Part shown: one piece after another, positions 10,700 through 20,200 of the stretch
Position numbering within the stretch: position 1 is the stretch's first letter
Layout: each line of letters starts with the position of its first letter
From: Owenia fusiformis
Lineage: Eukaryota; Annelida; Polychaeta; Sabellida; Oweniidae
Assembly (NCBI GenBank): GCA_903813345.2
Contig: CAIIXF020000001.1
Location: 32,034,556 to 32,098,555 of the forward strand
Length of the DNA stretch: 64,000 bases
Reading direction: 5' to 3'
Notes under the pieces: model-generated
What the model was told of the DNA's origin: nothing
Database searches by the model: none
The model's input: the letters and a program-made list of their open reading frames with translations, nothing else
Program-made: the position numbers and the translations under genes

Positions 10700-13600
10700 T
10701 TGACGACATCGCGAGCGTAGCGAGTGCGAAAAATTTGAGGTTATAAAAGTTTAGCAAAGGTGCTCAAACTTTGGCCAAAGGTGTTTAAAAGTTGGCCAAA
10801 GGTGTTCAAAATTTGGACAAAAGTGTTCAGATTTGGACTTCGGTGTCCAACATTTGTAAGTCACTCATATTAGGTGGTCCCAAGTTGACAGCCCTGTAGA
10901 AACATCCCTGAGAATTTCAAATGAATCCCTCAAACGGTTTGGCTGGAAACCTGTAGACAAACCTTGACAGACAAGATTTTAGGACGGAAAATCCAAAATA
11001 GCCACCTTAACAATTACCAAGAATGCCGAAAAACTAATCAGTTCTAAACTTTCATAGGTAGAAACATACCTGAGAATTTCAGATGAATCCCTCAAAGGGT
11101 TTGGCTGGAAACCTGTAGACAAGCCTTGACAGACAAGATTTTAGGACAGAAAATCCAAAATGGCCGCCTTAACATTTCCCCAGAATGCCGAAAAACTATT
11201 CAGTTCTAAACTTTCATAGGTAGAAACATCCCTGAGAATTTCAAATGAATCCCTCAAACGGTTTGGCTGGAAACCTGTAGACAAGCCTTGACAGACAAGA
11301 TTTTAGGACGGAAAATCCAAAATGGGGGCCTTTACATTTACCCAGAATGCCAAAAAACTAATCGGTTCTAAACTTTCATAGATAGAAACATCCCTGAGAA
11401 TTTCAAATGAATCCCTCAAACGGTTTGCCTGGAAATTTGTAGACATTTAGCCTTGACAGACAAGATTTTAGGACGGAAAATCCAAAATGGCCACCTTAAT
11501 ATTTACCCAGAATGCCGAAAAACTAATCAGTTCTAAACTTTCATGGGTAGAATCATCCCTGAGAATTTCAAATGAATCCCTCAAACGGTTTGGCTGGAAA
11601 CCTGTAGACAAGCCTTGACAGACAAGATTTTAGGACGGAAAATCCAAATTGGCCGCCTTAACATTTACCCAGAATGCCGAAAAACTAATCAGTTCTAAAC
11701 TTTCATAGGTAGAAACATCCCTGAGAATTTCAAATGAATCCCTCAAACGGTTTGGCTGGAAACCTGTAGACAAGCCTTGACAGACAAGATTTTAGGACGG
11801 AAAATCCAAAATGGCTGCCTTAACATTTACCCAGAATGCCAAAAAACTAATCAGTTCTAAACTTTCATAGGTAGAAACATCCCTGAAAATTTCAAATGAA
11901 TCCCTCAAACGGTTTGGCTGGAAACCTGTAGACAAGCCTTGATAGACAAGATGTTAGGACGGAAAATCCAAAATGGTCGCCTTACCATTTACCCAGAATG
12001 CAGAAAAACTAATCAGTCCTAAACTTTCATAGGTAGAAACATCTCTGAGAATTTCAAATGAATCCCTCAAACGGTTTGGCTGGAAACCCGTAGACAAGAT
12101 TATTCGGGACGCCCACCCGCCCGCCTGCCTGGCAAACTGATTACAATATAGCACCTAAGGGTGCGATAATTAATTTCATAAAGAATTTGAACCAATAGAA
12201 CAACCAGAACAACGGCAACGCCAAAGCGTAGCGAATCCCATCGAACAGAAATGGCTGGCGTTTTTAAAAGCGAAGCGCAAATATCATTAAACAACACACC
12301 AGAAAGGCCACCATTTTCAAAATGGTTGTTCACTAGCCAAGTTGTCATCAGAAGAAATAATATGCTTTTAAGTAGCCACCTCTAAAATTTTTGAAAAATC
12401 ACACACGTACTTGTAAACACACATAAAACACACATTAAAATGGTGGCCATTTTTCAAAATGGCAGACTACTCCCCAAAGTTTTATTAGACAATGTGCCAT
12501 GCTTAAAGTATTCACATATCAAATATGAACAAAATCGCTCCACTATTTTTCGAGTTATAGTAAAATACGTTAAAATGGCGGCCATTTTTCAAAATGGCCA
12601 CCTTCTCCCAAAAGCGTCATTAGAAATAGACAGTGTGCCATGCTTATGGTATTCACATACCAAATATGAACAAAATCGCTACACTACACTTCGAGTTATA
12701 GTGAAATACGTTAAAATGGCGGCCATTTTTCAAAATTGTTTTCAAAATGGCTGCCTTCTACCAAAAGTGTCATAGGACAGTGTGCCATGCTTATAGTATT
12801 CACATACCAAATATGAACAAAATCGCTCCACTACTTTTCTAGTTATAGCAAAATATGTTAAAATGGCGGCCATTTTTCAAAATTTTTTTCAAAATGGCCG
12901 CCTTCTACCAAAAGTGTCATAGGACAGTGTGCCATGCTTATAGTATTCACATACCAAATATGAACAAAATCGCTCCACTACTTTTCGAGTTATAGTAAAA
13001 TACGTTAAAATGGCGGCCATTTTTCAAAATGGCCGCCTTCTACCAAAAGTGTCTTTAGACAGTGTGCACTGCTTATAGTATTCACATACCAAATATGAAC
13101 AAAATCGCTCCACTACTTTTCGAGTTACAGCAAAAATCGTAAAATAACGAGTAAAGACCGCCATTTTTCAAGATGGCTGCCATGTGCTTCTTTAATATCA
13201 ACATTTCTAGCTTTATTAATGTCCTATATAATTTTTTTACATCTAAAACATATTGCTATTACAGTTTTACATATTGCACCTAAATTACTGTAAATTCGGC
13301 ACTAAAATGGCCGCCATTTTGAAATGAGCGGCCATTTTGAAAATCGGCTTTCGAGCAGAACTTCTACCCCCATAGGGTATATGTGTACAAAATATGAACA
13401 AAATCGGGCCAACGGTATTTGAGTTATTGCCCGGACGGACGGACGTACGGACGGACATACGGACGGACGGACGTACGGACGGACGGACGGACGGACGGAC
13501 GGACGGACGGAGGCGTTCCCTATATCCCTCCGAACTTCGTTCGATGGGATAAATACTCAAAGCTTTAATCAGAAAACAATTTATGCTTATTTAAATATAA

Positions 13601-14789
13601 ATGAAAAAGTTACATTCGCAAATACAAGCTTACTCACATTATAACTAACACACAAAATCTGCATATGTGCATATAGCTATCATGTTTATTCTCTACAAAA
13701 GTTACTTCATTTAATTCATGAAACATGTATATAATTCCCATAGCCATGACCTCAGTAACATATCTTTGGTTCTTGACCTTTAACATTCCATTTTTCATTC
13801 CTACCTCTGGGAGAATCAGGACATGGTGGCTGATCAGGACAGGACACAGGGTTGCCTATTTCCACTAGGTGTTCCCTACAAGGCTCCCCAGTGTACTTAG
13901 ATGTCTTGATTCTCTTCCTAGTCTGTATATTATGTCCCCCCTGACCACAGGCAGGCACACATTGAGATGACTCCCAGCTTTCCCATTCACTGTAGAAACA
14001 ATCAGCTGAAAAGAAAATGACCATTAACAATCTGAACTGCTATATTCAGTCTACAGGCCCCAGCTTCAATTTAACGTACTGATTCAGAAACGACCTTAAC
14101 TATTGGATGTAGTCATATATACTACAATGGTTGCCAATAATTCTGATATATCGGCCCCTTTACATTGATATATTATTAGAAAAAAAGTGAAGTGTGCTCT
14201 AATCACCATTTTTGCAAATACCATGCACTTCCTCTGTAAATGCACTGAACATTAAAATAATGAAAATACTATTTCCCCATTTTTAGCTGTTGTACCTTTC
14301 ACAGCAGTATCAAAGCCTACTCTCCTACAGCCATCAGTGCATGAACAGTAGAACTTCACCATCATACCAGTGGGCTGTCCATTCAACTTCTGCTCAACAG
14401 ACATTGTATACACCTCTCCCTCCAGCAACTCCACCTTCCTTGAGCCATCTAACACTGAACCTGAATTTTAATCCTTAAGATGAAGCACTCAGAGTCTTAT
14501 ATGTATAGGTTGCTTCTATTTTACCTAAGCTTACTGAAGCCAGATACTGTATGTAGAAGGAAATACCCACAGTAAAACATTTGATAACTCATCAAGTTAA
14601 AAAAAAAGAAGAGACAATTCTGTTGGTTCCCAAATACACTAACCAGAAATATCTACCAAAATATATTTGATTCATTATTTAGCAATACTTCTATGAAATC
14701 CACTTACAAGTGTGTATGGCACCCCTTATTTCCCCAAGTCCAGATATCAGCATGGAAAGAATCCATAAAAAGTAATTTGAGTTTAACAT
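6180..14789 (-). CDS. Secreted modular matrix protein with TSP1 and EGF domains (5' part, eight exons)
   Basis: Exons read by eye, 5' to 3': 14789-14708, 14460-14296, 14005-13805, 9972-9793, 8283-8092, 7137-6970, 6650-6564, 6311-6180. Every intron is GT-AG and phase 1, and all exons after the first are multiples of three, so each encodes a shuffled module. The joined frame is open for about 402 residues. Exon 1 encodes a signal peptide (hydrophobic YFLWILSMLISGLG). Exon 2 is a small Cys module with no family I recognise (FYCSCTDGCRRVGF). Exons 3 and 5 are TSP1 repeats (SEWESWESSQC; KWGEWGVWEQ with CGGGVHIKQR and six Cys). Exon 4 is an unassigned 60-residue module with two Cys. Exons 6 and 7 are EGF-like (CVCKSPNPCVVNALC; CICRDGYEG). 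Exon 8 is calcium-binding EGF (DIDECELHIDDCD...CINHNGTFYCACHPGY). No stop or terminal exon was found, so the gene continues left of position 1. The protein should be secreted, probably an extracellular matrix or adhesion protein. The exact orthologue is not recognised. Confidence 0.85.
7313..8012. mobile_element. GGAC-tailed dispersed repeat, copy 1 (in intron of the TSP1/EGF gene)
   Basis: It begins CAGCAACGCCAAAGCGTAGC followed by AAATCCCATCGAAC, and ends CCCTCCGAACTTCGTTCGAT followed by GGGATAA. Inside are about two tandem units carrying AAAATGGyGGCCATTTT and AATCGCTCCACTACTTTTCG, then a GGACGGAC-like tail. Longer copies in the same orientation lie at 12204-13552 and 37660-39066. The CCCATCGAAC word is inverted at the two ends. 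The superfamily is unknown. Confidence 0.75.
8846..8964. mobile_element. MITE with TTTAAGYCC-type inverted ends (copy 2)
   Basis: This is the reverse-complement relative of 2411-2590: GGATTTAAGCCCTGGA at the left and AAGTCTTGGGCTTAAATTC...TTTTCACACATTGCA at the right. The poly-G element inserted exactly at its right end, splitting the terminal CACACATTGCA. Confidence 0.55.
8965..9459. mobile_element. Poly(G)-core element, copy 1
   Basis: Its ends are CAGGGCTGTCAACT (left) and the reverse complement of CAGGCCTGTCAACT (right). It is flanked by a perfect 6-bp direct repeat ACATTG (8959-8964, 9460-9465). One half carries repeated TTTGGCCAAA/GAACACC words; the other carries CACGCAAA/GTGACA words. 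Between them, at 9165-9206, is an unbroken run of 42 G. No transposase is present. A second, inverted copy lies at 10366-10896. Confidence 0.85.
9733..9772. repeat. G-rich tract (minus-strand polypyrimidine) beside a splice donor
   Basis: Nearly pure G with a few A and one C, starting about 20 nt downstream of the donor of exon 9972-9793 in the minus-strand gene. In the transcript it is a long C-rich tract. The plus strand can form G-quadruplexes. Confidence 0.7.
10121..12112. repeat. 162-bp satellite array, about nine copies, interrupted by a transposon
   Basis: The landmark GGAYGGAAAATCCAAAATGG recurs at 10121, 10283, 10982, 11144, 11306, 11471, 11633, 11795 and 11957. The spacing is 162 bp (once 165), and also 162 once the 537-bp insertion (element plus target duplication) is removed. 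Each unit contains ACATTTACCCAGAATGCCGA, CTTTCATAGGTAGAAACATC and CTCAAACGGTTTGGCTGGAA. It lies in the intron between exons 3 and 4 of the TSP1/EGF gene. Confidence 0.9.
10366..10896. mobile_element. Poly(C)-core element, copy 2 (inverted relative to copy 1)
   Basis: Same family as 8965-9459 in the opposite orientation, with ends CAGGCCTGTCAACT and AGTTGACAGCCCTG. It is flanked by a perfect 6-bp duplication TAGAAA (10360-10365, 10897-10902) inside a unit of the 162-bp satellite, so the empty site can be read from neighbouring units. Its core is an unbroken run of 56 C at 10643-10698. Confidence 0.88.
12204..13552. mobile_element. GGAC-tailed dispersed repeat, copy 2
   Basis: It opens with AACGGCAACGCCAAAGCGTA and closes with CGAACTTCGTTCGATGGGAT. 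The body holds about five tandem units of 133-150 bp, each with AAATATGAACAAAATCGCTC, TTAAAATGGCGGCCATTTTT and CAGTGTGCCATGCTTATAG. It then has a unique tail and a GGAC/GTAC tetranucleotide tract (about 13431-13511). The tail translates as repeated SVRP, which explains the spurious frames there. Confidence 0.8.
13431..13511. repeat. (GGAC)n microsatellite
   Basis: About 80 bp of GGAC with occasional GTAC/ATAC units, at the 3' side of the dispersed repeat; the same tract at 38953-39025 has many more GTAC units. The length difference between copies shows microsatellite instability inside the element. Confidence 0.9.
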
Positions 14790-15697
14790 ATCTTCAGTCC
14801 AAACAAGTGTTTACAAATTTTGATTCTTCCAATACTAATTGACTGCTATGAGCATTTCTGATTTTCATTCCGCATGATAAAATTCAGCGTAAAAAATTGT
14901 CCATATTTTATTTAACCTCATAATTGTGAGTTAAAACTGAATAATGAAGAGACTTTCATCAATTATAAGTTTTTTCCAATTAATAGACTTACAATCCTTC
15001 GATTTCATCATCCAAATATTAAAAGAAAAATCTCATTAATAATTCATATCAGCCAAGGGTGTTTTTGACATTGTATTGAATTTGCATAACACAAGTCAAT
15101 CCTAATGCTTGTAAGATGATCTTTGATTCAAACATAGTTCAAAGTATTAATAATATTTTTTAAATGAGTTTTTTTTTATCGAAAAATGTTTCTTTCATCT
15201 GACGCATTAAAATGTACTTGCACTTGAGTAATAAACAAATTTTGGTGCCTGTTAAATGTTCTTCAGTTTTTTTGTCAATGGCTTGCATTTAAAATTTTAC
15301 CAGTTCTTTGGGGTCAATTAGTACAGAAGTTTAAATTCAAGATTCAGCAACACATTGTTCTTTCAAAAGAATTATTAAACAGTCAACTGTACCAACTCAA
15401 ATTATTGTTTATGCTTAATCAAGGAAACTTCACTGGGATACGCCTATCCTCCATTGGGTTTTCTGATAAATTACTTAAGTTTAAAATCAAAAAAAAGGAG
15501 TTACATTAAAGTGCTCTCCCAGCATTGCAGGGAACTGGGAGCTAAATACAATGTAGAAGTTTCCATATACGTTTTCCAAGGAAAATAATAGAGGAGAATC
15601 ATTATTATGGAATCAAGGATAAGGTAAAATCATTAGAAGCCAAGAGAGGTTTATCTTGAAATTTCACCCCAGCAAACACACAATTTTAATAAAATGA

Positions 15698-16095
15698 GAA
15701 CTTGATGATTTTGAAAAAAAATTGGTCAATTTGAATCAAGTTGAAAAAAGTCCTATTTGACCTTGAGAAGGTCAAATCTTTTTTTTGAGAATGTCACTGA
15801 AGGTCAAATCTATAGTCAGATTTGAACTTTTGAGAACTTGTACATGATTTTGAAAAACGAAATTGGTCAATTTGAAGCAAGTTGAAAAGACATTTTGACC
15901 TTTCTTTGATCTTGAGAAGGTCAAATCTTAAATCTAAAGTCATATTTGAACTTCTGATAACTTGTAGATGATTTTGAAAAAAAATTGGTCAATTTGAAGC
16001 AAGTTGAAGAAGACCTTTTTTGATCTTGAAAAGGTCAAATCTTGAATTTTAAGTCAGATTTGAACTTTTGAAAACTTGTAGATTTGGGAAAAAAA
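15698..16095. repeat. ~125-bp tandem repeat, three copies
   Basis: Units begin at about 15698, 15837 and 15960, with a partial fourth at 16075. They share GATGATTTTGAAAAAAAATT, GGTCAATTTGAAGCAAGTTG and CTTGAGAAGGTCAAATCTT. GGTCAAAT and its complement recur within each unit, giving short internal hairpins. Confidence 0.75.
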
Positions 16096-16140
16096 TCTAA
16101 ACAGTATTTGTTAAATAATTTGAAGTTTTAAGAATTTGTT

Positions 16141-16225
16141 ACAGGCGCCAACCACCAACCGCTGCCACAAAAAACGGAGACCATAACAAAATGTCACCAT
16201 TTCTTGGTGGTGACATAACTATAAT
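16141..16225. repeat. Dispersed repeat fragment shared with 46590-46680
   Basis: Both segments run CGCCAAcCAcC...ACAAAAAAcGGAGACcATAAC...ATGTCAC...GGTGGTGACATAA in the same order and orientation with moderate divergence. Family unknown. Confidence 0.5.
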
Positions 16226-17237
16226 AACTAGTTATAAGGAACAATTTCTTCATTTCAGATCTTCAGATACAATATCCACCACATATCTAATCGTAACAGG
16301 AACATTGCAATTGCATATTGTTTTTCATATGATACTTTTTTTTATTAATTTTCACAATACTATTTCTCTAAAATTAGGATAGATGGAACATGATTTTTAA
16401 GATAGTATATATACATCATTCATGCTTATATATAAAAATACATTTTAAGCAGTTTACACCCTCCAATGCCAAAAATGCATGAAGTTTCTTCATCAAACTG
16501 TCAAATCAAACAATTTTATTCAAATACATCTGTTTTTACATAATAAAATTCAGAATATTTAGTTTTTGTTGTTTTCTTAATGAGTAAACTCTTAATTAAA
16601 ATCAGTATAATAGGGCCAATGTAACACTACATGCCATAAATGAAACAATTTTGCTATAATTAGTATTACAAAACTAAATACTGATTGTCATTAAAAGTTG
16701 AGAAAAATATTCACCAATCTGGTCTATAATTTTGCTATACCTTGATACAATACCACAATCCATCAGTATTTATAGTTTACCTAAATAAATAATAAAAATG
16801 CAATCTGACAAATACATAAATCAACTTTATGAATTGAAAAACGGTTGCTAGAACAGAAATCAACCTCAATTGGAAGTGTATATAAATTGTGAGGTATATT
16901 ACTGAATATATTCATTACAAGTAGTGAATGTAACAAAAAATATACTGTAGATCAGGTATGCTCTACACACTCAGCAAAACGGCTTATCAATTTCAATTTC
17001 ACAAAAGTAAATCTCTAATTTCAATTTGAAAAATGAATGAAAAGGCAAGAATTCAACAAACATATTTTAACAACGTAGCACCCAAGGGTGTGATAACTAT
17101 TGTAGTAGAGTTGAAATGTGTTTGTTAAATACGAATTATTGTCACTGCCCTTTTAGGTATTTCATTTACATACTGCAATTGTAGGGCAAAGCCTGCACTC
17201 ATTCAAAATCCAGTGTCTTAATCCACAATTCATTATT

Positions 17238-20200
17238 TCACCGCCTGTATCTCTCGGGGGTACGACTACGTCTATGTCCATTACTATGCTTCTTAGCCTT
17301 GGGCTTATCATAGTACTTGGAATCATATTTCTCAAAACTACGATCACTGGTGTATCGATCTGCAGAAATATATCGGTCCTTGTCTTTATAATATGACTTC
17401 TTACTAGTTTTATAGTCTGGTGATCTACTGTATGAGCGTCTATTTGTATATGGAGACACTGAGGTTTTACGTTTCCGAGTTCTACTCCAATCATCTCGTT
17501 TCGATTCTTTCTTGTATTTTCTATGGGGACTTTTATATTTTCTGCGTGGAGATGAGCTGAAACTGCGACTTCTACTCCTACTGGAGAAACTCCTGAAATC
17601 AAACACATTTTTTAATTGACACATAAAAGCACATTTTTTAATTGACACATAAAAGCACAGTTTGCAATTCTTACTAAAACCATTTGTGGGTACTATTTTT
17701 TAGGAGGACTATCTTCTTAAGAAAAGTTGTGACACTATGTTAATTTAAAATAGACCAAATAATCTGATAACTAGTACTTAAGTTATCAGAATTTATAATT
17801 CTTGTGTTGAATAGTGGCCATTTTTAAAAAATTAACTTTTAATTCAGAGACCATCTTGAAAATGACTTCTATGTCCCGAGGGCATGGGCATATAATATCT
17901 GAACTAAATCCACCAACCCAAGGCAAAGATAAATAACATTTTATATGAAAATTTGTGATCATTCTGAATTGAACGGATACATTGAATATTCCTTTAGAAC
18001 AGATATTCATCAGCCCAAAAAAATCAAACCAAGACCATGAAATGGATTTGAGTTATTGCCTGGACAGATGAACAGCTCCCATATTTCCCGTCACAGTGGA
18101 ATTACCGATTTTCTCTCAAAAACAACAAAAACACATACCTTGAACGACTTCGACTATAATGACGTTTCTTTTTCTTTGACACATAATTGTTACGCCCACT
18201 GAAAAACAAAATTTTAGTACATTCGATTTTACTATTCATTTTTTGCGCATGAACTCGGTATGGAAGCCTAAATGATGTAAAAGTTACAAGTAATATAATC
18301 AATTACTTTTTACTTGGCTCATCTTGAGTCTATTTTGCCAATAAAAAAGAAATCCAACGTTAACTACATCATATTTGAAGATTTCTCTGAAGTTTCATTA
18401 GAATTTCTGATAATAAAACAAAAACAAACACTGTATTATCACCTATTGGCGCACAGTGCGCTTGTGAAATTGAGGTGAAATACCATGGAATAGGAGAGAA
18501 ATCAATCCAATAAAGTCCCAATAAACTCAAAACTATTGAACATCTAACCATAATACTAAGTAAAACAACAGCTGATGGAATCCTATTTGATTACATTCCT
18601 ACCTTCCACTGTGATCAGATGTGTCCTCGTCCTTCTGTCTCTTCAGATTTTGGACACTCAGAGGTGAAGGACTAATATTTTTGGGAGAGTCTAAAAAAAC
18701 AACAAATCATGATTTATCAATCTGAGATACTCAGCATAGCCAGTAAGAAAATGGCATAGTCATGATGCAAAAAATCCATTTGAGTATACAAAATTAGCTA
18801 CAATAAATCACTGTACAGTACATTTCACATTTTAATTTAGACCTCCAGCTTATGAGTAACACTGGTGATCCACTCGATTACGCTGGTTACCAAAACGAAC
18901 AGTTTTGGTAAATGTACATATTTGCGAAAAAATAGCTCAGAGGACAACAGAATCGTTGATTTACTTCCTCACTTAAGTTACATAAACGGTTTTTTCGAAA
19001 AACAGTTAAGATCTGCACTTTTAACCCAAACCGTTTATGTAACTTAAGTAGGAAGTAAATCGACGATTCTGTTGTCTTCTGAACTATTTGTTCGCAAATA
19101 TGTACACTTTCTTAAACATATGATACCTGATACACGTTTGTGTTAAAAAAATGTCGTGAGAATTCTGCCTACAACGTGTAAAATAAGGAAACGAGAAAAA
19201 TCGTACCTTCCGGATGTTCCGACATTTTGTTACCAAAACGAACCGTTTTGGTAACCAGCGTAATCGAGTGGATCACCAGTGAGTAAGGCAATATCTTTAC
19301 ATTGTAACTGAACTGTATTAAGAGCACTGTAAGGTTGGGTGCCCCGAGAGATTTCATGCTGTGGTGGCAAAAGTATGGCAGCTAATATAAAATGTTAATG
19401 CTTACTATGTGTAGAATTTGGAGTATTGGAAGAGGACAGTCCCTTCATCTTCAGCTTGGCTTCAACATGGAGCTTCTTACACTCATTCACCTTTGCTTCA
19501 AGTTTGTCTAGGTTAGGCTAAAATATACAATACTTTTTATGTAGCATCAAAGTATCCAACAGGTAATACAGAGTATAAAATACAGGGGGACAGAAAAATG
19601 CGATCATCAATTTTGGAAAAACTTTTTCATAAACAATGGATATTCTTGTAAAGTGAAGTGTTCAATGCATGAAGCAATGGTGTTCTTACATGGCATTAAC
19701 AACATTGGGGTTAAGAGAGATTGTACACTTTTCATCTATCAATGCTCTCATCCAAAATTGCAAGTTCATGAATCTGTTCTATAAAAGTGGGTTGTTAAGA
19801 TTTAATATATTATTGATAATATGCAGTGTCTCCCCAGGATTTTTTCTTAAGTGGGTGCAAAATTTTCATTTAACAATTAAAGTCCAAAATTGGTCAAAAT
19901 ATGCCCATTCAAACATGATTTTTGCCATTTCAAGTGCATGCAAATGAAATCTCAGGTGGGTGCAAGCCTATTTTCAAAATGTCAGATGGGTGCTGCACTA
20001 AAATGGCCGCCTTTTTAAATGAGCGGCCATTTTGAAAATCGGCTTTTGAGCAGAACTTCTACCCCTAAATATGAACAAAATCGGATCAACGGTATATCCC
20101 TCCGAACTTTGTTTGATGGGATAATTAATTTTACCTTCCTTAATCTAAGATAGCAGTCAACCATTAAGATTTGAAATTCTGAATAAAATTCAGTATACTT

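Larger units (their letters stand above)
14790..17237. other. Intergenic region between the matrix gene (5' end) and cyclin L (3' end)
   Basis: AT-rich with no gene recognised. The upstream side of the TSP1/EGF gene (14790 onward) should hold its promoter and 5' UTR; no clear TATA box was picked. A tandem repeat lies at 15698-16095 and a dispersed-repeat fragment at 16141-16225. The word CACCCAAGGGTGTGATAA at 17079-17096 resembles CACCTAAGGGTGCGATAA at 12151-12168, suggesting another small shared repeat. Confidence 0.5.

Noticed and set aside
13285-13560. Frames rich in SVRP repeats here and at 38807-39100
   Set aside because: They are translation of the (GGAC)n tract of the dispersed repeat.
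17162-17608. 148-codon minus-strand frame overlapping the last cyclin L exon
   Set aside because: Out of frame with the RS domain exon, which has correct acceptor and phase; shadow frame.
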